From Candidatus Kapaibacterium sp. (GTDB taxonomy: Bacteria; Bacteroidota; Ignavibacteria; Kapaibacteriales; UBA7675): a stretch of 64,000 bases of DNA. The translations under genes were made by a program, and so were the position numbers. The stretch is from the NCBI GenBank assembly GCA_028284775.1, contig JANQRB010000027.1:1-64000 (forward strand). Reading direction: 5' to 3'. Positions 27,776 to 37,726 of this stretch are shown piece by piece. Numbering within the stretch: position 1 is the stretch's first letter; every line of letters begins with the position of its first letter. The notes under the pieces are model-generated. The model saw only the letters and a list, made by a program, of their open reading frames with translations, had not been told where the DNA came from and searched no databases.

Positions 27776-29899
27776 ATGCGCCTGACAGCTCTTCTATTGC
27801 TTTTCTGCTTGCTGGCCGTCGCGGAAAGTGATGCGAAATGGCAGCGAAGCAATGGCCCTCTCGGCGGAATTTACCGCCAGTTGGCAATTGACAACGAATA
27901 TCTTTATACCGTTGCCGACGGATTCTTCTGGCGGATGCCTCTTGCTGCCGGGCAATGGGAAAAACGCGGCGGTATTCATGATGCGGTACACATTAACGCT
28001 TTCGGCCTGCTGCAGCATCAGGGTAACTTCTATTTCGCCACCAAGAACAGAGGTTTGTACCAATCGCTAGACGATGGCCTGTCATGGAGTCCTGTCGATA
28101 TCGGCATCGACAGGCCGCAATGGCTGGGCTTCGCGGGCGACGATGAGCGCCTAGTCATGTGGGAAGAGAACGAAGCTCGCGTTTCAAGCGACAAAGGGCT
28201 GAGCTGGCAGGTGCTGGAAGATTCTCCTGTGACGTCGAATGCCGATGATGAAAACGTCTTCGCAATCGATGGCGCTGTGTTCGTAGTGGGCAGCAGGCGC
28301 GGTCTGCTGTGGGTTTCAAACGACTACGGCGCTTCCTGGGCAAATGCAAGTTTGACTTCCGACGGCAGTATCGGCAGTATTCAAAACGCTGTGATAGATG
28401 GCTCGATTATCCTGGTGTCGACATCGGAGGGCGGCCTGTTTCGCTCGGTCGATACGGGGGACAACTGGGACAACATCACTACGGAAGGATTCTTATCGAC
28501 ACAGTTTCGCGAGATACTGATGCTGGACGATGTCGTCTATGCCGGCGGTTGGCGCGACGGCTTGCTGCGGCGGCCGCCTGAGGCCGATGACTGGGAAGGC
28601 CTCGACATGCGGGGCGTCCAGGGTGGATGGATCGAATTCATGATCTCGAGCGCCGAACAGCAGTCAATCTATGTCTCGATCAACGGCAGCGGAATTTACG
28701 AATACAAAATGCGGGATCGGCTCTGGCAGCCGCGTAATGCCGGCCTTCCGCAACAGGCCTACCCCGACGCGCTTTACTTTGCCGATGACCGTCTGTATAC
28801 CCTCGTCTCCCTGGCTAATGTTCAATACAGCGACGACGGCGGCGACACATGGCAACTTGCAAACGCCGGTCTGCCCTTCGGGATGGACATCAATGCCATC
28901 AACGGCCTTGGCAATACCGTTCTCATCGGAACTCGGTCAAATGGTATTCTCCGCTCCTCGGATGGAGGTCAGCTTTGGCGACAAGCAAACGCAGGCATCG
29001 ATACTTCAGTTGCAGTCGGAGCGATCACCCGGGTCGGAAATCGCATCGTAAGCGCCCTGGAAAACGGCGAGATCTATGCATCCGATGACACGGCGCGAAC
29101 CTGGCAAAGAACCGGCAGCCCGGACGCCATGATCGGGCATGCTCGTTCTTTTCTTGTCCACAAAAACTGCCAATGGGCCCTGAGCCCCACCGCCGGCTTA
29201 TTTCGTTCGGAGGATGCCTGGCAGACCTGGGAGTCGTACAAACATCCCGACCTGACGGAGTCGCCCTTGGCATTCTGCAGTACGGATGACTTGTTGGTTG
29301 TAGCTGACATTTCCGGTCTGCATCTGAGCCGCGACAAAGGCCTTACATGGACAACAAAGACCACGATCGCGGAGCAGTATGAAAATACTCAAACGCCTAT
29401 CGGAGCGCTGCTTTGTACGGATGATGTCATCATCTGCAATCTCAATGCCCAAGGCTATTACAAATCGACGGACGAAGGCGATAGCTGGCAGCCTGTCAAT
29501 GAGGGTCTCGACGCTCCCGCCAACTATCGGAGCAGATCAATGCTGCTGCATAAGGGAATGCTCTATTCCGCCTCCGAAGGTCTCTGGCGCCGGCCACTTG
29601 CAGATGTAGTCGGGGTTGCCGATTCGCAAAACGACCGAATGCCGCTTTTCGTAAAGTTGCAACCCAATCCGGCGCACAGCCAGGTTCGGCTGAACTACCA
29701 TCTGATACAAAGCGGCAGCCCGCGGGTGGAAATCGTCGACCTCCACGGAAGATTGATCGGCCGGATCGATGCCGGCAGACAGCCCGCGGGCAAAGTGTCA
29801 TTATCAATCGATCTGCGGGACTATCCGCCGGGTCTTTGTTTCATACGCCTTCGTGTGGTCAATGACACCAGCCAAGCGCTGCCCTTGCTCATTCGATAG
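27776..29899 (+). CDS. Asp-box (BNR/sortilin-like) beta-propeller protein with T9SS signal
   Basis: 707 residues from the ATG at 27776, which follows AAGGAG by 8 nt and starts a signal peptide (MRLTALLLLFCLLAVAESDA); the frame is open further upstream, but without a signal. About ten Asp-box motifs (S-x-D-x-G-x-x-W), for example SLDDGLSW, SSDKGLSW, SVDTGDNW, SDDGGDTW and STDEGDSW, spaced as in 6-8-bladed BNR/VPS10-type propellers, partly degenerate (SDDTARTW, SEDAWQTW). The C-terminal domain LQPNPAHSQVRLNYHL to the end is a T9SS sorting signal. Sialidase catalytic residues are not evident, so it is probably a binding or structural propeller on the surface. One of four Asp-box proteins in the window. 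Confidence 0.88.
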   Translation: MRLTALLLLFCLLAVAESDAKWQRSNGPLGGIYRQLAIDNEYLYTVADGFFWRMPLAAGQWEKRGGIHDAVHINAFGLLQHQGNFYFATKNRGLYQSLDDGLSWSPVDIGIDRPQWLGFAGDDERLVMWEENEARVSSDKGLSWQVLEDSPVTSNADDENVFAIDGAVFVVGSRRGLLWVSNDYGASWANASLTSDGSIGSIQNAVIDGSIILVSTSEGGLFRSVDTGDNWDNITTEGFLSTQFREILMLDDVVYAGGWRDGLLRRPPEADDWEGLDMRGVQGGWIEFMISSAEQQSIYVSINGSGIYEYKMRDRLWQPRNAGLPQQAYPDALYFADDRLYTLVSLANVQYSDDGGDTWQLANAGLPFGMDINAINGLGNTVLIGTRSNGILRSSDGGQLWRQANAGIDTSVAVGAITRVGNRIVSALENGEIYASDDTARTWQRTGSPDAMIGHARSFLVHKNCQWALSPTAGLFRSEDAWQTWESYKHPDLTESPLAFCSTDDLLVVADISGLHLSRDKGLTWTTKTTIAEQYENTQTPIGALLCTDDVIICNLNAQGYYKSTDEGDSWQPVNEGLDAPANYRSRSMLLHKGMLYSASEGLWRRPLADVVGVADSQNDRMPLFVKLQPNPAHSQVRLNYHLIQSGSPRVEIVDLHGRLIGRIDAGRQPAGKVSLSIDLRDYPPGLCFIRLRVVNDTSQALPLLIR

Positions 29900-30309
29900 A
29901 CGGCCGGCGAGTTTAACTGTTTGTACTTCACGATGTGATCATCCTGCGCCGGGCATTAGCCTGACGCCCAGCACCTCCTGCCACCCGGAAACCCGCTGAT
30001 CACAGGGTTCACTGTCATTCAGTGAAGCTGATGCAGACAGTTGCATCGTCAATAGTGAGCTTCACAATCGTGACGATCAATTAGCATCAGCGAATCTTAG
30101 AAGTTTTTACTCCGCAGACAGATCGACACCGCAACGACCTGTTCCCGGCATTTGTTAAAATTAATTTCACATAGCCTGTAACACAATTGGTCCGTTATCG
30201 TTTTCACCGCGATTTGCGCGAGCGTTCCGGTATCCGACCGGATGTCCCGACAAATCGAATCCTCGCTTTATCAGAAGCAGTATCAGACCTTTTCGAAGGA
30301 CGGAACGCT
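29900..30309. other. Intergenic region upstream of the DUF1800 gene
   Basis: 410 bp without a supported gene. It holds the promoter of the DUF1800-DUF1501 operon. The open frame of the next gene reaches back to a TTG at 30187, but that start is less likely. Confidence 0.4.
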
Positions 30310-31989
30310 ATGGATCAACATTCTCTACTTGCGACGCCGGACCGCGCGGCAGATGAGAACTCTCACGATCTGCCCCCTCCGCCTGACAAACGCTCGGGTG
30401 ACAGTGTACAGGCGGAAAAAGGCGTAGAGCGCTATGAGGGCCCCTGGGATGCAGACGCGGCAGCCCATCTGCTGCGGCGTACGATGTTCGGTCTGCGCCA
30501 CGAGCACTGGCAGGAGGCTCTAACGACCGGTATGGACGCAACTATCGATAAACTGCTGGCGGATCGGGCATTACCGAATCCGCCGCTTAACACCAATCCC
30601 AATGAGCCGAATGTGGCGCTTGGCGCAACCTGGGTTAACACAGCGCCACTGCCGGGTATGGAAACACAACGCCGACAGGGTTACAAAGCATGGTGGTTTG
30701 CTAACATTGTCGGGCAGAGCTTGTCGCTGCGCGAAAAAATGACGCTTTTCTGGCACAATCACTTTGTCATTCAGGATGAAGTAGTCAACGATTCGCGCAT
30801 TTCCTATCGCTACCTGACGATGCTGCGCAGCAATGCCTTGGGCAACCTGCGTACGCTGGCGGAACAAATAACCGTCGATCCGGCAATGTTAATTTATTTA
30901 AACGGCAATCAGAATAATGCCTTTGCGCCAAATGAGAACTATGCCCGCGAACTGTTCGAATTGTTTACAATCGGGAAGGGACAGCAGATCGGCCCTGGCA
31001 ACTACACAAACTACACGGAAGACGATATCATTGAGGCCGCCAAAGTCCTGACAGGCTGGTTGGTTTTCCCTCGGCAACAAAATATCGACCCGCAGTTTCT
31101 GGAAGTCCTGCATTCGCCCGACAGCAAACAATTTTCTGCGGCATTTAACAACGAGATGATCCAGAACAGTGGTGCGGAAGAATACAAATCGCTGATAGCT
31201 ATGATCTTCCGCCAGGAAGAGACCAGCCGCTTCTTTTGCCGCAATCTGTACCGTTGGTTTGTCAATCACGACATCGACGATTCCGTTGAATCGCGGGTAA
31301 TCGAACCGCTGGCGGCGACGCTCCGAGACAACAACTATGAAGTGAAGCCGGTAATGCGCCAGCTCCTTGCTTCGGCACATTTTTACGAGAGTTCTGTCCG
31401 CGGCGCCGTCATAAAAAACCCGGTTGACTTCTTGGCCGGATTGTTTCGGCAATTCGATATCGACCTGCGCCACGAGCAGCTCAACGAGGAGTACACGAAC
31501 TTCCTCACCTATGGCTTCGGCCTGTCTCTGCTAATGGAAATGGCGATTGGCGATCCGCCCTCCGTGGCGGGCTGGCAGCCCTATTATCAGGAACCCGGCT
31601 ACTATCAAATGTGGATCAATGCTGTAACGCTGCCCTACCGCACGCAGGTGAGCGATACTTTGTCGAATGGCGTTGGCATCATACGGGCGGGTAAACAAAT
31701 CGTCCTCGATCCGACGGTTACGGTCGCGGCAATGCCGACGCCCGACGATCCCGACGCTCTCATCAACGAGCTGGCGACCTTTGTTTACCCCGTCGGCATC
31801 AGCGCGGAGCAACATGCCGTATTAAAACAGTTCCTGGTGCCGGAGGGCCTGCAAGATTATGTGTGGAGCCAGGCTTGGACCACTTTTCGCGACGATCCGG
31901 ACAACCAGGTAAATACGCTTATTGTGCGTTCACGCCTAAATCAACTATTTCAAAAACTTCTGAGCATGGCGGAATACCACCTGCTCTGA
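30310..31989 (+). CDS. DUF1800 family protein
   Basis: 559 residues from the ATG at 30310, preceded by AAGGACGG. Family hallmarks: AAHLLRRTMFGLRHEHWQEA near residue 50, MTLFWHNHFVIQ, ENYARELFELFTIGKGQ, EAAKVLTGW, and late FFCRNLYRWFVNHDID and SVAGWQPYYQEPGYY. DUF1800 proteins are almost always encoded next to DUF1501 proteins, as here (16-bp gap), in Planctomycetota, Proteobacteria and Bacteroidota. The biochemical function is not established. No signal peptide or T9SS domain is seen in this one. It is probably co-transcribed and acting together with the next gene. Confidence 0.93.
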   Translation: MDQHSLLATPDRAADENSHDLPPPPDKRSGDSVQAEKGVERYEGPWDADAAAHLLRRTMFGLRHEHWQEALTTGMDATIDKLLADRALPNPPLNTNPNEPNVALGATWVNTAPLPGMETQRRQGYKAWWFANIVGQSLSLREKMTLFWHNHFVIQDEVVNDSRISYRYLTMLRSNALGNLRTLAEQITVDPAMLIYLNGNQNNAFAPNENYARELFELFTIGKGQQIGPGNYTNYTEDDIIEAAKVLTGWLVFPRQQNIDPQFLEVLHSPDSKQFSAAFNNEMIQNSGAEEYKSLIAMIFRQEETSRFFCRNLYRWFVNHDIDDSVESRVIEPLAATLRDNNYEVKPVMRQLLASAHFYESSVRGAVIKNPVDFLAGLFRQFDIDLRHEQLNEEYTNFLTYGFGLSLLMEMAIGDPPSVAGWQPYYQEPGYYQMWINAVTLPYRTQVSDTLSNGVGIIRAGKQIVLDPTVTVAAMPTPDDPDALINELATFVYPVGISAEQHAVLKQFLVPEGLQDYVWSQAWTTFRDDPDNQVNTLIVRSRLNQLFQKLLSMAEYHLL

Positions 31990-32005
31990 CATTCCAGGTT
32001 CAGCC

Positions 32006-33571
32006 ATGAAACGCAGAGACTTTCTTCGCAATATCGGCGCCGGCGCGGCACTGCCTCTTATGCTGGGCGGCGTACGAATCGGCAAAGCTTCGCCCCTGCT
32101 CGACTCGCTGGCGTCCCTGGCTGCCTTCGAAGAACGGGTGCTGATACTTATACAGTTAAACGGCGGCAATGATGGATTAAACACACTTATTCCACTCGAC
32201 GGCTATGCCGCCCTTGCCCGCGCACGCAGCAATGTGCTTGTACCGGAAGGCGCGCTTCTCAAGCTGCACGATTCACTCGGAATCCATCCGTCAATGTCTG
32301 GCCTACGACAGCTCTGGAATGACGAGAAACTCGGCATCCTCCATTCGGTCGGATATCCCGATCCCAATTTCTCCCATTTCCGCTCTACCGACATCTGGAC
32401 ATCGGGCTCCGACGCCGATGAAGTAGTGCCCTCAGGCTGGCTGGGCCGATATCTCGCACAGAGCTTTCCTGACTTTCCGCAGGGCTATCCCAATGCCGAG
32501 CATCCCGACCCGCTCTCTATTACCCTAGGCGCGATTACTTCAACAACCTGCCAGGGGCCGGTATACAGCATGGGCATCGCGATTCAAAGCGCCGACAATT
32601 TTTACGAGCTGCGTCCCGACGAATTCACAAACGACCCCGGCGGATTTGCTGGCGCTCATTTAAACTATATTCGTACGGTCATCAGCCAAACCCGCGGGTA
32701 TGTGGACTCGATCACCGGGGCGGCCGCCAAAGCGAATAACCGTTCCGATCTGTACCCCAGCGCCAATTCTTTAGCTGATCAGCTGAAGATTGCGGCCCGT
32801 CTGATTGCCGGCGGTTTGCAGAGTAAAATTTACGTCTGCCAGCTGGGCGGCTTCGATACCCACGCCGGACAGGTGGAAGCCGAGGGCGACGTTCAGGGTG
32901 TTCACGCCAATCTTCTCCAACAGGTCTCCGAGGCAATTACAGCCTTTCAGGACGACCTGCGACTGCACGGCATTGAAGATAAAGTGCTCGGATTGACCTT
33001 TTCTGAATTCGGACGCCGCATCGCCTCGAACGGCAGTCTTGGCACCGATCACGGCACGGCGGCGCCGCTCTTCGTCTTCGGAAGTATGGTCAACCCGATG
33101 ATTCACGGCGTCAATCCGCAGATTCCCGACACAGTGTCCGTTAAAGACAACTTGCCCATGCAGTTTGACTTCCGCAGCGTTTATTACTCGGTCCTGCAGG
33201 ATTGGTTCGGCGTCAGCACCAAAGACCTCCAAACAATAATGCGCCGCCAGTTTCAACACTTGCCGATTGTTAAGTCCGGCGCAACGTCGCTGCGAGAAGA
33301 TCAACAATTATCTACAGACATGAATCTGGCTGCCTTTCCCAATCCTTTCGGCGCCTCGACTCGCATCGAGTTCAGCTGTGACGACGGTTATCATGAATTG
33401 GCCCTCTACGATCAGCGCGGCTCCCGCCGCGACGTCCTGTTCGGACGACATCTGCCGGCTGGGGTCCATGAGTTTGTTTATCGGGCGGACAATCTACCGG
33501 CCGGACAATGGTATCTGCGGCTGCAAGGTCCGCACAGCACGGCACTTTTGCCGGTGCAACATCTGGCCTGA
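32006..33571 (+). CDS. DUF1501 family protein with Tat signal and T9SS sorting domain
   Basis: 521 residues. The N-terminus MKRRDFLRNIGAGAALPLML is a twin-arginine (Tat) signal. The body matches DUF1501 (sulfatase/alkaline-phosphatase-like fold): VLILIQLNGGNDGLNTLIPL, LGIHPSMSGLRQLW, IYVCQLGGFDTHAGQ, LGLTFSEFGRRIASNGS and GTDHGTAAPLFVFG. Residues about 435-521 add a T9SS C-terminal domain (AAFPNPFGASTRIEFSC, LPAGQWYLRL). So it should cross the inner membrane folded through Tat and then the outer membrane through T9SS (inference). It follows the DUF1800 gene by 16 bp and a GC hairpin lies downstream. Enzymatic activity is not proven for this family. Confidence 0.93.
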   Translation: MKRRDFLRNIGAGAALPLMLGGVRIGKASPLLDSLASLAAFEERVLILIQLNGGNDGLNTLIPLDGYAALARARSNVLVPEGALLKLHDSLGIHPSMSGLRQLWNDEKLGILHSVGYPDPNFSHFRSTDIWTSGSDADEVVPSGWLGRYLAQSFPDFPQGYPNAEHPDPLSITLGAITSTTCQGPVYSMGIAIQSADNFYELRPDEFTNDPGGFAGAHLNYIRTVISQTRGYVDSITGAAAKANNRSDLYPSANSLADQLKIAARLIAGGLQSKIYVCQLGGFDTHAGQVEAEGDVQGVHANLLQQVSEAITAFQDDLRLHGIEDKVLGLTFSEFGRRIASNGSLGTDHGTAAPLFVFGSMVNPMIHGVNPQIPDTVSVKDNLPMQFDFRSVYYSVLQDWFGVSTKDLQTIMRRQFQHLPIVKSGATSLREDQQLSTDMNLAAFPNPFGASTRIEFSCDDGYHELALYDQRGSRRDVLFGRHLPAGVHEFVYRADNLPAGQWYLRLQGPHSTALLPVQHLA

Positions 33572-33697
33572 CTGCGGCGGACGGCAATTTGCGAGCAGGG
33601 CGCTCATCGCCCTTATGGCATTCAGCGAGACGCGCGGGGATCACGCTTACCTGCGGGTCTCGCTTTATGTCGGGCCGTAGCTGACATAAACAAAGAA

Positions 33698-33725
33698 CAG
33701 GCCGGGCTAGCTACTTCCCGGCCTG
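33698..33725 (+). terminator. Hairpin downstream of the DUF1800-DUF1501 operon
   Basis: CAGGCCGGG (33698-33706) pairs perfectly with CCCGGCCTG (33717-33725) around a 10-nt loop, 127 bp after the operon. No T-run follows, so termination strength is unclear. Confidence 0.5.
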
Positions 33726-33920
33726 CTCCCTTAGACGGGTTACGCCTCGAGTGTCGATTTTTCTCTGCGCAGATTTGTCAATGCCCTCGGTGGCTCCGGC
33801 ATGTACGGCCATGCGAGCAAGCGCGGCGGCGGCATTGCAATTCCCTTTCTGGGCGATAACTTTTTAGCAACAATGTCTTATTCACAATGACCTCAGCGAC
33901 AGCGGACAAGATTAATCCGC

Positions 33921-34268
33921 CTATAGATTCCCGTAGTTAGCCTTGGCCCCTAGAATCCGCCTGTTATGGTTTGCTGCATCTTGCCTGACAGCGAGTTCGC
34001 CTGTCTGCATTGCGAGATACCCGGCTGCGATAACTACAGATACGGAGCTTGGCGTTTGGACGGGAACACAGATCGGTATGCCCGTGCAGACGCTGCCGGT
34101 TGGAATACTGTCTATCCTTAGTGTTATTACTATGTAGGCGTACGAATTGTCGGGGACGGCGCCTTGTAATTCAGGCCCAATCGCGGTGTACACTCCTTGC
34201 GGATTCCCTGTTCCGTACTGCAGGCAATATAGCACATACAGCGCTTGGAGGCACCACAACTTTACCAC
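33921..34268 (-). CDS. Possible small hypothetical protein
   Basis: 115 codons from a GTG, 24 bp after the end of the TPR-HTH gene on the same strand. It has a hydrophobic start (LWCLQALYVLYCLQ) and a Val/Ser/Thr-rich middle (GIPICVPVQTPSSVSVVIAAG) reminiscent in composition of the secreted Cys/Thr-rich protein at 20.3-21.2 kb. No recognised domain and no good ribosome-binding site. It may be real or a chance open frame. Confidence 0.3.
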   Translation of the reverse strand: MVKLWCLQALYVLYCLQYGTGNPQGVYTAIGPELQGAVPDNSYAYIVITLRIDSIPTGSVCTGIPICVPVQTPSSVSVVIAAGYLAMQTGELAVRQDAANHNRRILGAKANYGNL

Positions 34269-34292
34269 AACAAAGCGCGCGAAGTCCGCGCT

Positions 34293-36083
34293 TCAGAATT
34301 GATTCAAGGAATCGCCTTTTGTGCCGGTCCGAGGCAGATCGATGGTGTGCCGGCTCCTGTTCTGCGTATCTTCCGGTCCCTTGCCGGCAACCGCGCTCAG
34401 GTTCATGAGGAACCTCGTCAGATTCATGTCGTGAGCGAGGTTCAGCTTCTTGCGAATACGATATCGCATCGTTTCGATACTGCGAGTGGTGGTGCTGTTG
34501 AGCTTGGCGATGTCTTTCGAGGTCAGGTTCAGCCGCAGCAAACTACAGATTCGCAATTCACTTGGACTAAGAGCCCGACAAAGTGTCGCCAGGGTCGGCA
34601 GAAAATCAGGGTGCAACAGCCTGAACTGCTTTTCGAAGCTTTGCCACTCCTGATCGGCGTGCCTGGCGTCTTTGAGTTGACACAACAGCGACGAAACGAG
34701 CCCGCGCGAAGGCGCGCCGTCACGTATCTCCGCCTGAATTCGGGCTTCCAGCTCTTCGAGCAGATGATTTTTACGGACCAGACTGAGCGCGCTGGTCGCG
34801 GCCTCTTTCGTCCTGTGTTCCAATTCATGCCGATAGTGAAGGCTCTGCTTTTTGTGCTGCTCCAATTCGCGCTGCATCCGGTCGATGTCGTACTTCAGTT
34901 GCAGGGCCGCAATCGCCCGTTCCCGTTCAGCCGCAATCAGTCGGTCCGTTCTTCGCGAAATTTCTTTATGGCATCTTAAAGCTCCGGCGACATTACCCAC
35001 ACGCTCGTATGCGTCAGCGAGTAGACCGTAGGCGTGATAACCGCTGGTTTGTTCATCATCTTGACTGCCATGCTGCGAGGCGCGTTCCAGGTAGTCGATC
35101 GCCTTACGATTCTGTTCGAGCTTCAGATAGATTCGGCCGATATCGCAATACAGCGAGGCCGTGAAACGACCGTTTTCACCAATTTGCCGCATAAGCGCTT
35201 CACTGCGAAAGTAATATGACAGCGCTTGCTGATAATCTCCTGCTTTACTGCAAAACAGTCCGCAACACATGGCAACCGAACTCTTGAGATAAACGTGCTG
35301 CGTTGCTGCAATACTTATGTCGAGCTCAGTTAATTGCTTCAGATACTCATCAAGATCGAAGTAGTTCGCATCTTTGATGTCCAACTCCACCAGGGCGATT
35401 ATTTGCGCCAGGCGAATATGGATGTAGAGATATGAGTCAGGATCGCGGTCATGTAAATCGAGGCTCCGCTGCAAGAAGTCAAGGGCGCGTCGCGGTTCAT
35501 GGAGATTGTTGTACAAGTTGCCGTAGGAGTAGTTGTAAAAGCGACGCGTGTGCAATTCCGTCGTCTCCGGCAGCCAGCCAACGACCTTTTGGAAATACTC
35601 CATGGCGGCCGTGATGTCGGAATAGCTAAGAAACAGTTTCGCCAGGCCGCAATAGGCCATTACCAGCAAATCGGCGTCGCTATGTCTTGCCGCAATGACA
35701 ATCGACTGTCGGAAACTCTCCATCGATTGCCTGAAACGGCTTCGTCCTCTGTAGTAGCCGCCGAGCAAACGCAGCGTTTCTGCTTCTGCAAGCTCCAGAC
35801 CATGGTCATGAAAAAGCTGCAAAGCAGCTTGCCAGTCAGACTCGCTTTCGACGTAGCGATGCAGCCTGAATTTACAGAAGCCGGCGACCTTCAGACAATA
35901 GGCCTGGGCCTCCTCATCGCCCGCCCGACGGGCCCTCGCAAGTTCCACTTCGCTCAGAACGAGTACTTCGCGGCTGTGATTGTTCAATAGATAGTAGGGA
36001 ATTCTGCGTATATGTTCCCTTGCGGCGGCGGCGCTGCCCGCCTTTGCCAGACGCTGTTGTATATCTGTCAGACTCAGAATCAT
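34293..36083 (-). CDS. TPR-repeat regulator with C-terminal LuxR-type HTH
   Basis: 596 residues. Residues 20-370 are TPR-like helix pairs (ESESDWQAALQLFHDHGLEL, AIDYLERASQHG, GYHAYGLLADAYERVGN). About 370-450 is a charged coiled-coil stretch. About 500-560 is a GerE/LuxR-type HTH: ALSPSELRICSLLRLNLTSK, DIAKLNSTTTRSIETMRYRI and RKKLNL. Such TPR-HTH proteins of Bacteroidota are soluble one-component regulators, and the signal is unknown. AGGAG precedes the ATG at 36083. It is related to the 600-residue protein at 57.5-59.3 kb, which has the same layout but two HTH units. It is divergent from the Asp-box gene at 36483, a possible target (inference). Confidence 0.9.
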   Translation of the reverse strand: MILSLTDIQQRLAKAGSAAAAREHIRRIPYYLLNNHSREVLVLSEVELARARRAGDEEAQAYCLKVAGFCKFRLHRYVESESDWQAALQLFHDHGLELAEAETLRLLGGYYRGRSRFRQSMESFRQSIVIAARHSDADLLVMAYCGLAKLFLSYSDITAAMEYFQKVVGWLPETTELHTRRFYNYSYGNLYNNLHEPRRALDFLQRSLDLHDRDPDSYLYIHIRLAQIIALVELDIKDANYFDLDEYLKQLTELDISIAATQHVYLKSSVAMCCGLFCSKAGDYQQALSYYFRSEALMRQIGENGRFTASLYCDIGRIYLKLEQNRKAIDYLERASQHGSQDDEQTSGYHAYGLLADAYERVGNVAGALRCHKEISRRTDRLIAAERERAIAALQLKYDIDRMQRELEQHKKQSLHYRHELEHRTKEAATSALSLVRKNHLLEELEARIQAEIRDGAPSRGLVSSLLCQLKDARHADQEWQSFEKQFRLLHPDFLPTLATLCRALSPSELRICSLLRLNLTSKDIAKLNSTTTRSIETMRYRIRKKLNLAHDMNLTRFLMNLSAVAGKGPEDTQNRSRHTIDLPRTGTKGDSLNQF

Positions 36084-36482
36084 CGCAAAATTCTCCTTCG
36101 AAGTCCGGACCTGTCTTAGTGATTCTCCCCGACAACTGCATTGCCCGTCCGGTAGTTCTTTGCTAATCTTATCAGTTCAAATTATAGTAAAGGGAATTCA
36201 GAGTCAATGCGACAGAAGCGCATTGTGTCGGCATCGTATCGATCCGGCGGTTCACCAGCAGTGTAGGCTGCCAGGCTTGCTGTTCCAGTCTATTTAACGG
36301 AACGCAATGCCTTGTACTCGATTCGGGACTTCGTTATTTCTTCCGGGAAAGGGCGGGTCGTCTTCCCGGAAGATCAACGGGCAAGGAGATCCGGCAGGAC
36401 AGTGATGATTTGTTTCGTAGACATTCTTATGTGTATTTTTGCGAGGTGATTCTGATACGAATATCAAAGCCGAAGGACCAGC
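36084..36482. other. Divergent promoter region
   Basis: About 400 bp between the divergently transcribed TPR-HTH regulator and the Asp-box protein; promoters for both must lie here. No clear operator palindrome was seen. Confidence 0.4.
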
Positions 36483-37493
36483 GTGCTTAATAAAACGAAG
36501 GGCTTTTTAGCCGTCCTCCTCCTATTCTTTGTAAGTCCGGATGTCATTCCCGATGACAGTGTTGTGTTTAGTCTCGAGGGAACGATAATCCGCTCGATGG
36601 CGGTCGACCCGGCTAATCCGGCGGTGATCTACGCCGGACTGAAAGGCGCCAAGATGGGTGAGGGCCTTGTTCAGCGCAGCAGCGATCACGGCAAAACCTG
36701 GAAAGCGCTCAACAACGGTCGCGCTATCACCGCTTATACCAGCGACGTCCAGTGCCTGGCGACTCACCCAAGCAAGCTCGATAATATCTATGCCGGCACC
36801 TGGAAAAACGGGATGTACCGGACCGTCAATGGCGGAAAGTCCTGGCGGAGAGTACCGTCTTTTCCCACCAGCGACATTCGCAGTATTGTATTCGGCAACA
36901 GCAGCGGTACTCTGATTTATGCCGCTACGGCCTCGCACGGCGTCGTGAGAAGTACGGACGACGGCAGAAGCTGGATCATCTGTCCGCCCGCCGTCCTCGA
37001 TTCGACATTCACTTTTGCATGGTCGCTGACTCTTGATAAGGACAAGTCGACAGTATATGCCCAAACTTTCGGCGGTTGTTTTCGCTCGCAAAACAGGGGT
37101 AAGTCCTGGACGCCGCTGATCAAACCAGAAAACCGGAAGTGTTGGGATCTGGCGGTTGCCGGCGAAGGCGATCTCTGGCTGGCTGCCAGCGGCGACGCGG
37201 ACGGGGCACTGTATCACAGCAGCGATAACGGCGACACGTGGCAAATCGTACCTGATATTCCGAACGCCAAGTACTGCAAAATTGCAAGCGCCTATAATTC
37301 CGGCATCCTGGCCGCCGGCTCCTGGGACCAGGGGCTGCTGTTGTCGACCGATGCCGGCAAAAGCTGGCAGCCTGCCGTCGACTCCCTTCCCGGCCCTACT
37401 ATTTCCGCTATCATCCCCGCCAAAGATTATCTGACGGTCGGCACATGGGGTAATGGCGTCGCCGTCTATCGCGGCAGTTATGGCGGCCAATAA
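36483..37493 (+). CDS. Secreted Asp-box (BNR-like) beta-propeller protein
   Basis: 336 residues from a GTG preceded by AAGGA. Signal peptide: GFLAVLLLFFVSPDVIP. Six Asp-box motifs cover the whole mature protein: SSDHGKTW, TVNGGKSW, STDDGRSW, SQNRGKSW, SSDNGDTW and STDAGKSW, which would form a 6-7-bladed propeller. Unlike the other Asp-box proteins here it has no T9SS sorting domain: it ends GNGVAVYRGSYGGQ right after the last blade. It should therefore stay in the periplasm or be lipid-free soluble (inference). No catalytic sialidase residues are evident. Divergent from a TPR-HTH regulator. Confidence 0.85.
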   Translation: MLNKTKGFLAVLLLFFVSPDVIPDDSVVFSLEGTIIRSMAVDPANPAVIYAGLKGAKMGEGLVQRSSDHGKTWKALNNGRAITAYTSDVQCLATHPSKLDNIYAGTWKNGMYRTVNGGKSWRRVPSFPTSDIRSIVFGNSSGTLIYAATASHGVVRSTDDGRSWIICPPAVLDSTFTFAWSLTLDKDKSTVYAQTFGGCFRSQNRGKSWTPLIKPENRKCWDLAVAGEGDLWLAASGDADGALYHSSDNGDTWQIVPDIPNAKYCKIASAYNSGILAAGSWDQGLLLSTDAGKSWQPAVDSLPGPTISAIIPAKDYLTVGTWGNGVAVYRGSYGGQ

Positions 37494-37726
37494 CTCCCGA
37501 ACAGCAAGGGCAGCGGTATTGTCGGCGCGTTTTCGCGCATATTGCCACCCGGTAGATTGTAAAGGAAGACGCCATTGACCTGTTATGGCAACAGCAGCGT
37601 AACGAAACCCTTGCGATTTCTTAACTTGCCATTGCCACGTCACGATGTTAACTTGCATCGTATTGAAGTCCATGACAACTTTGCTTAACCTGGACTCGAA
37701 ATTTCAATATCAGCGTACATCGCACA

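Noticed and set aside
36522..37673. 383-codon minus-strand open frame
   Set aside because: It is antisense to an Asp-box protein with a signal peptide and regular repeats; a shadow caused by codon bias.
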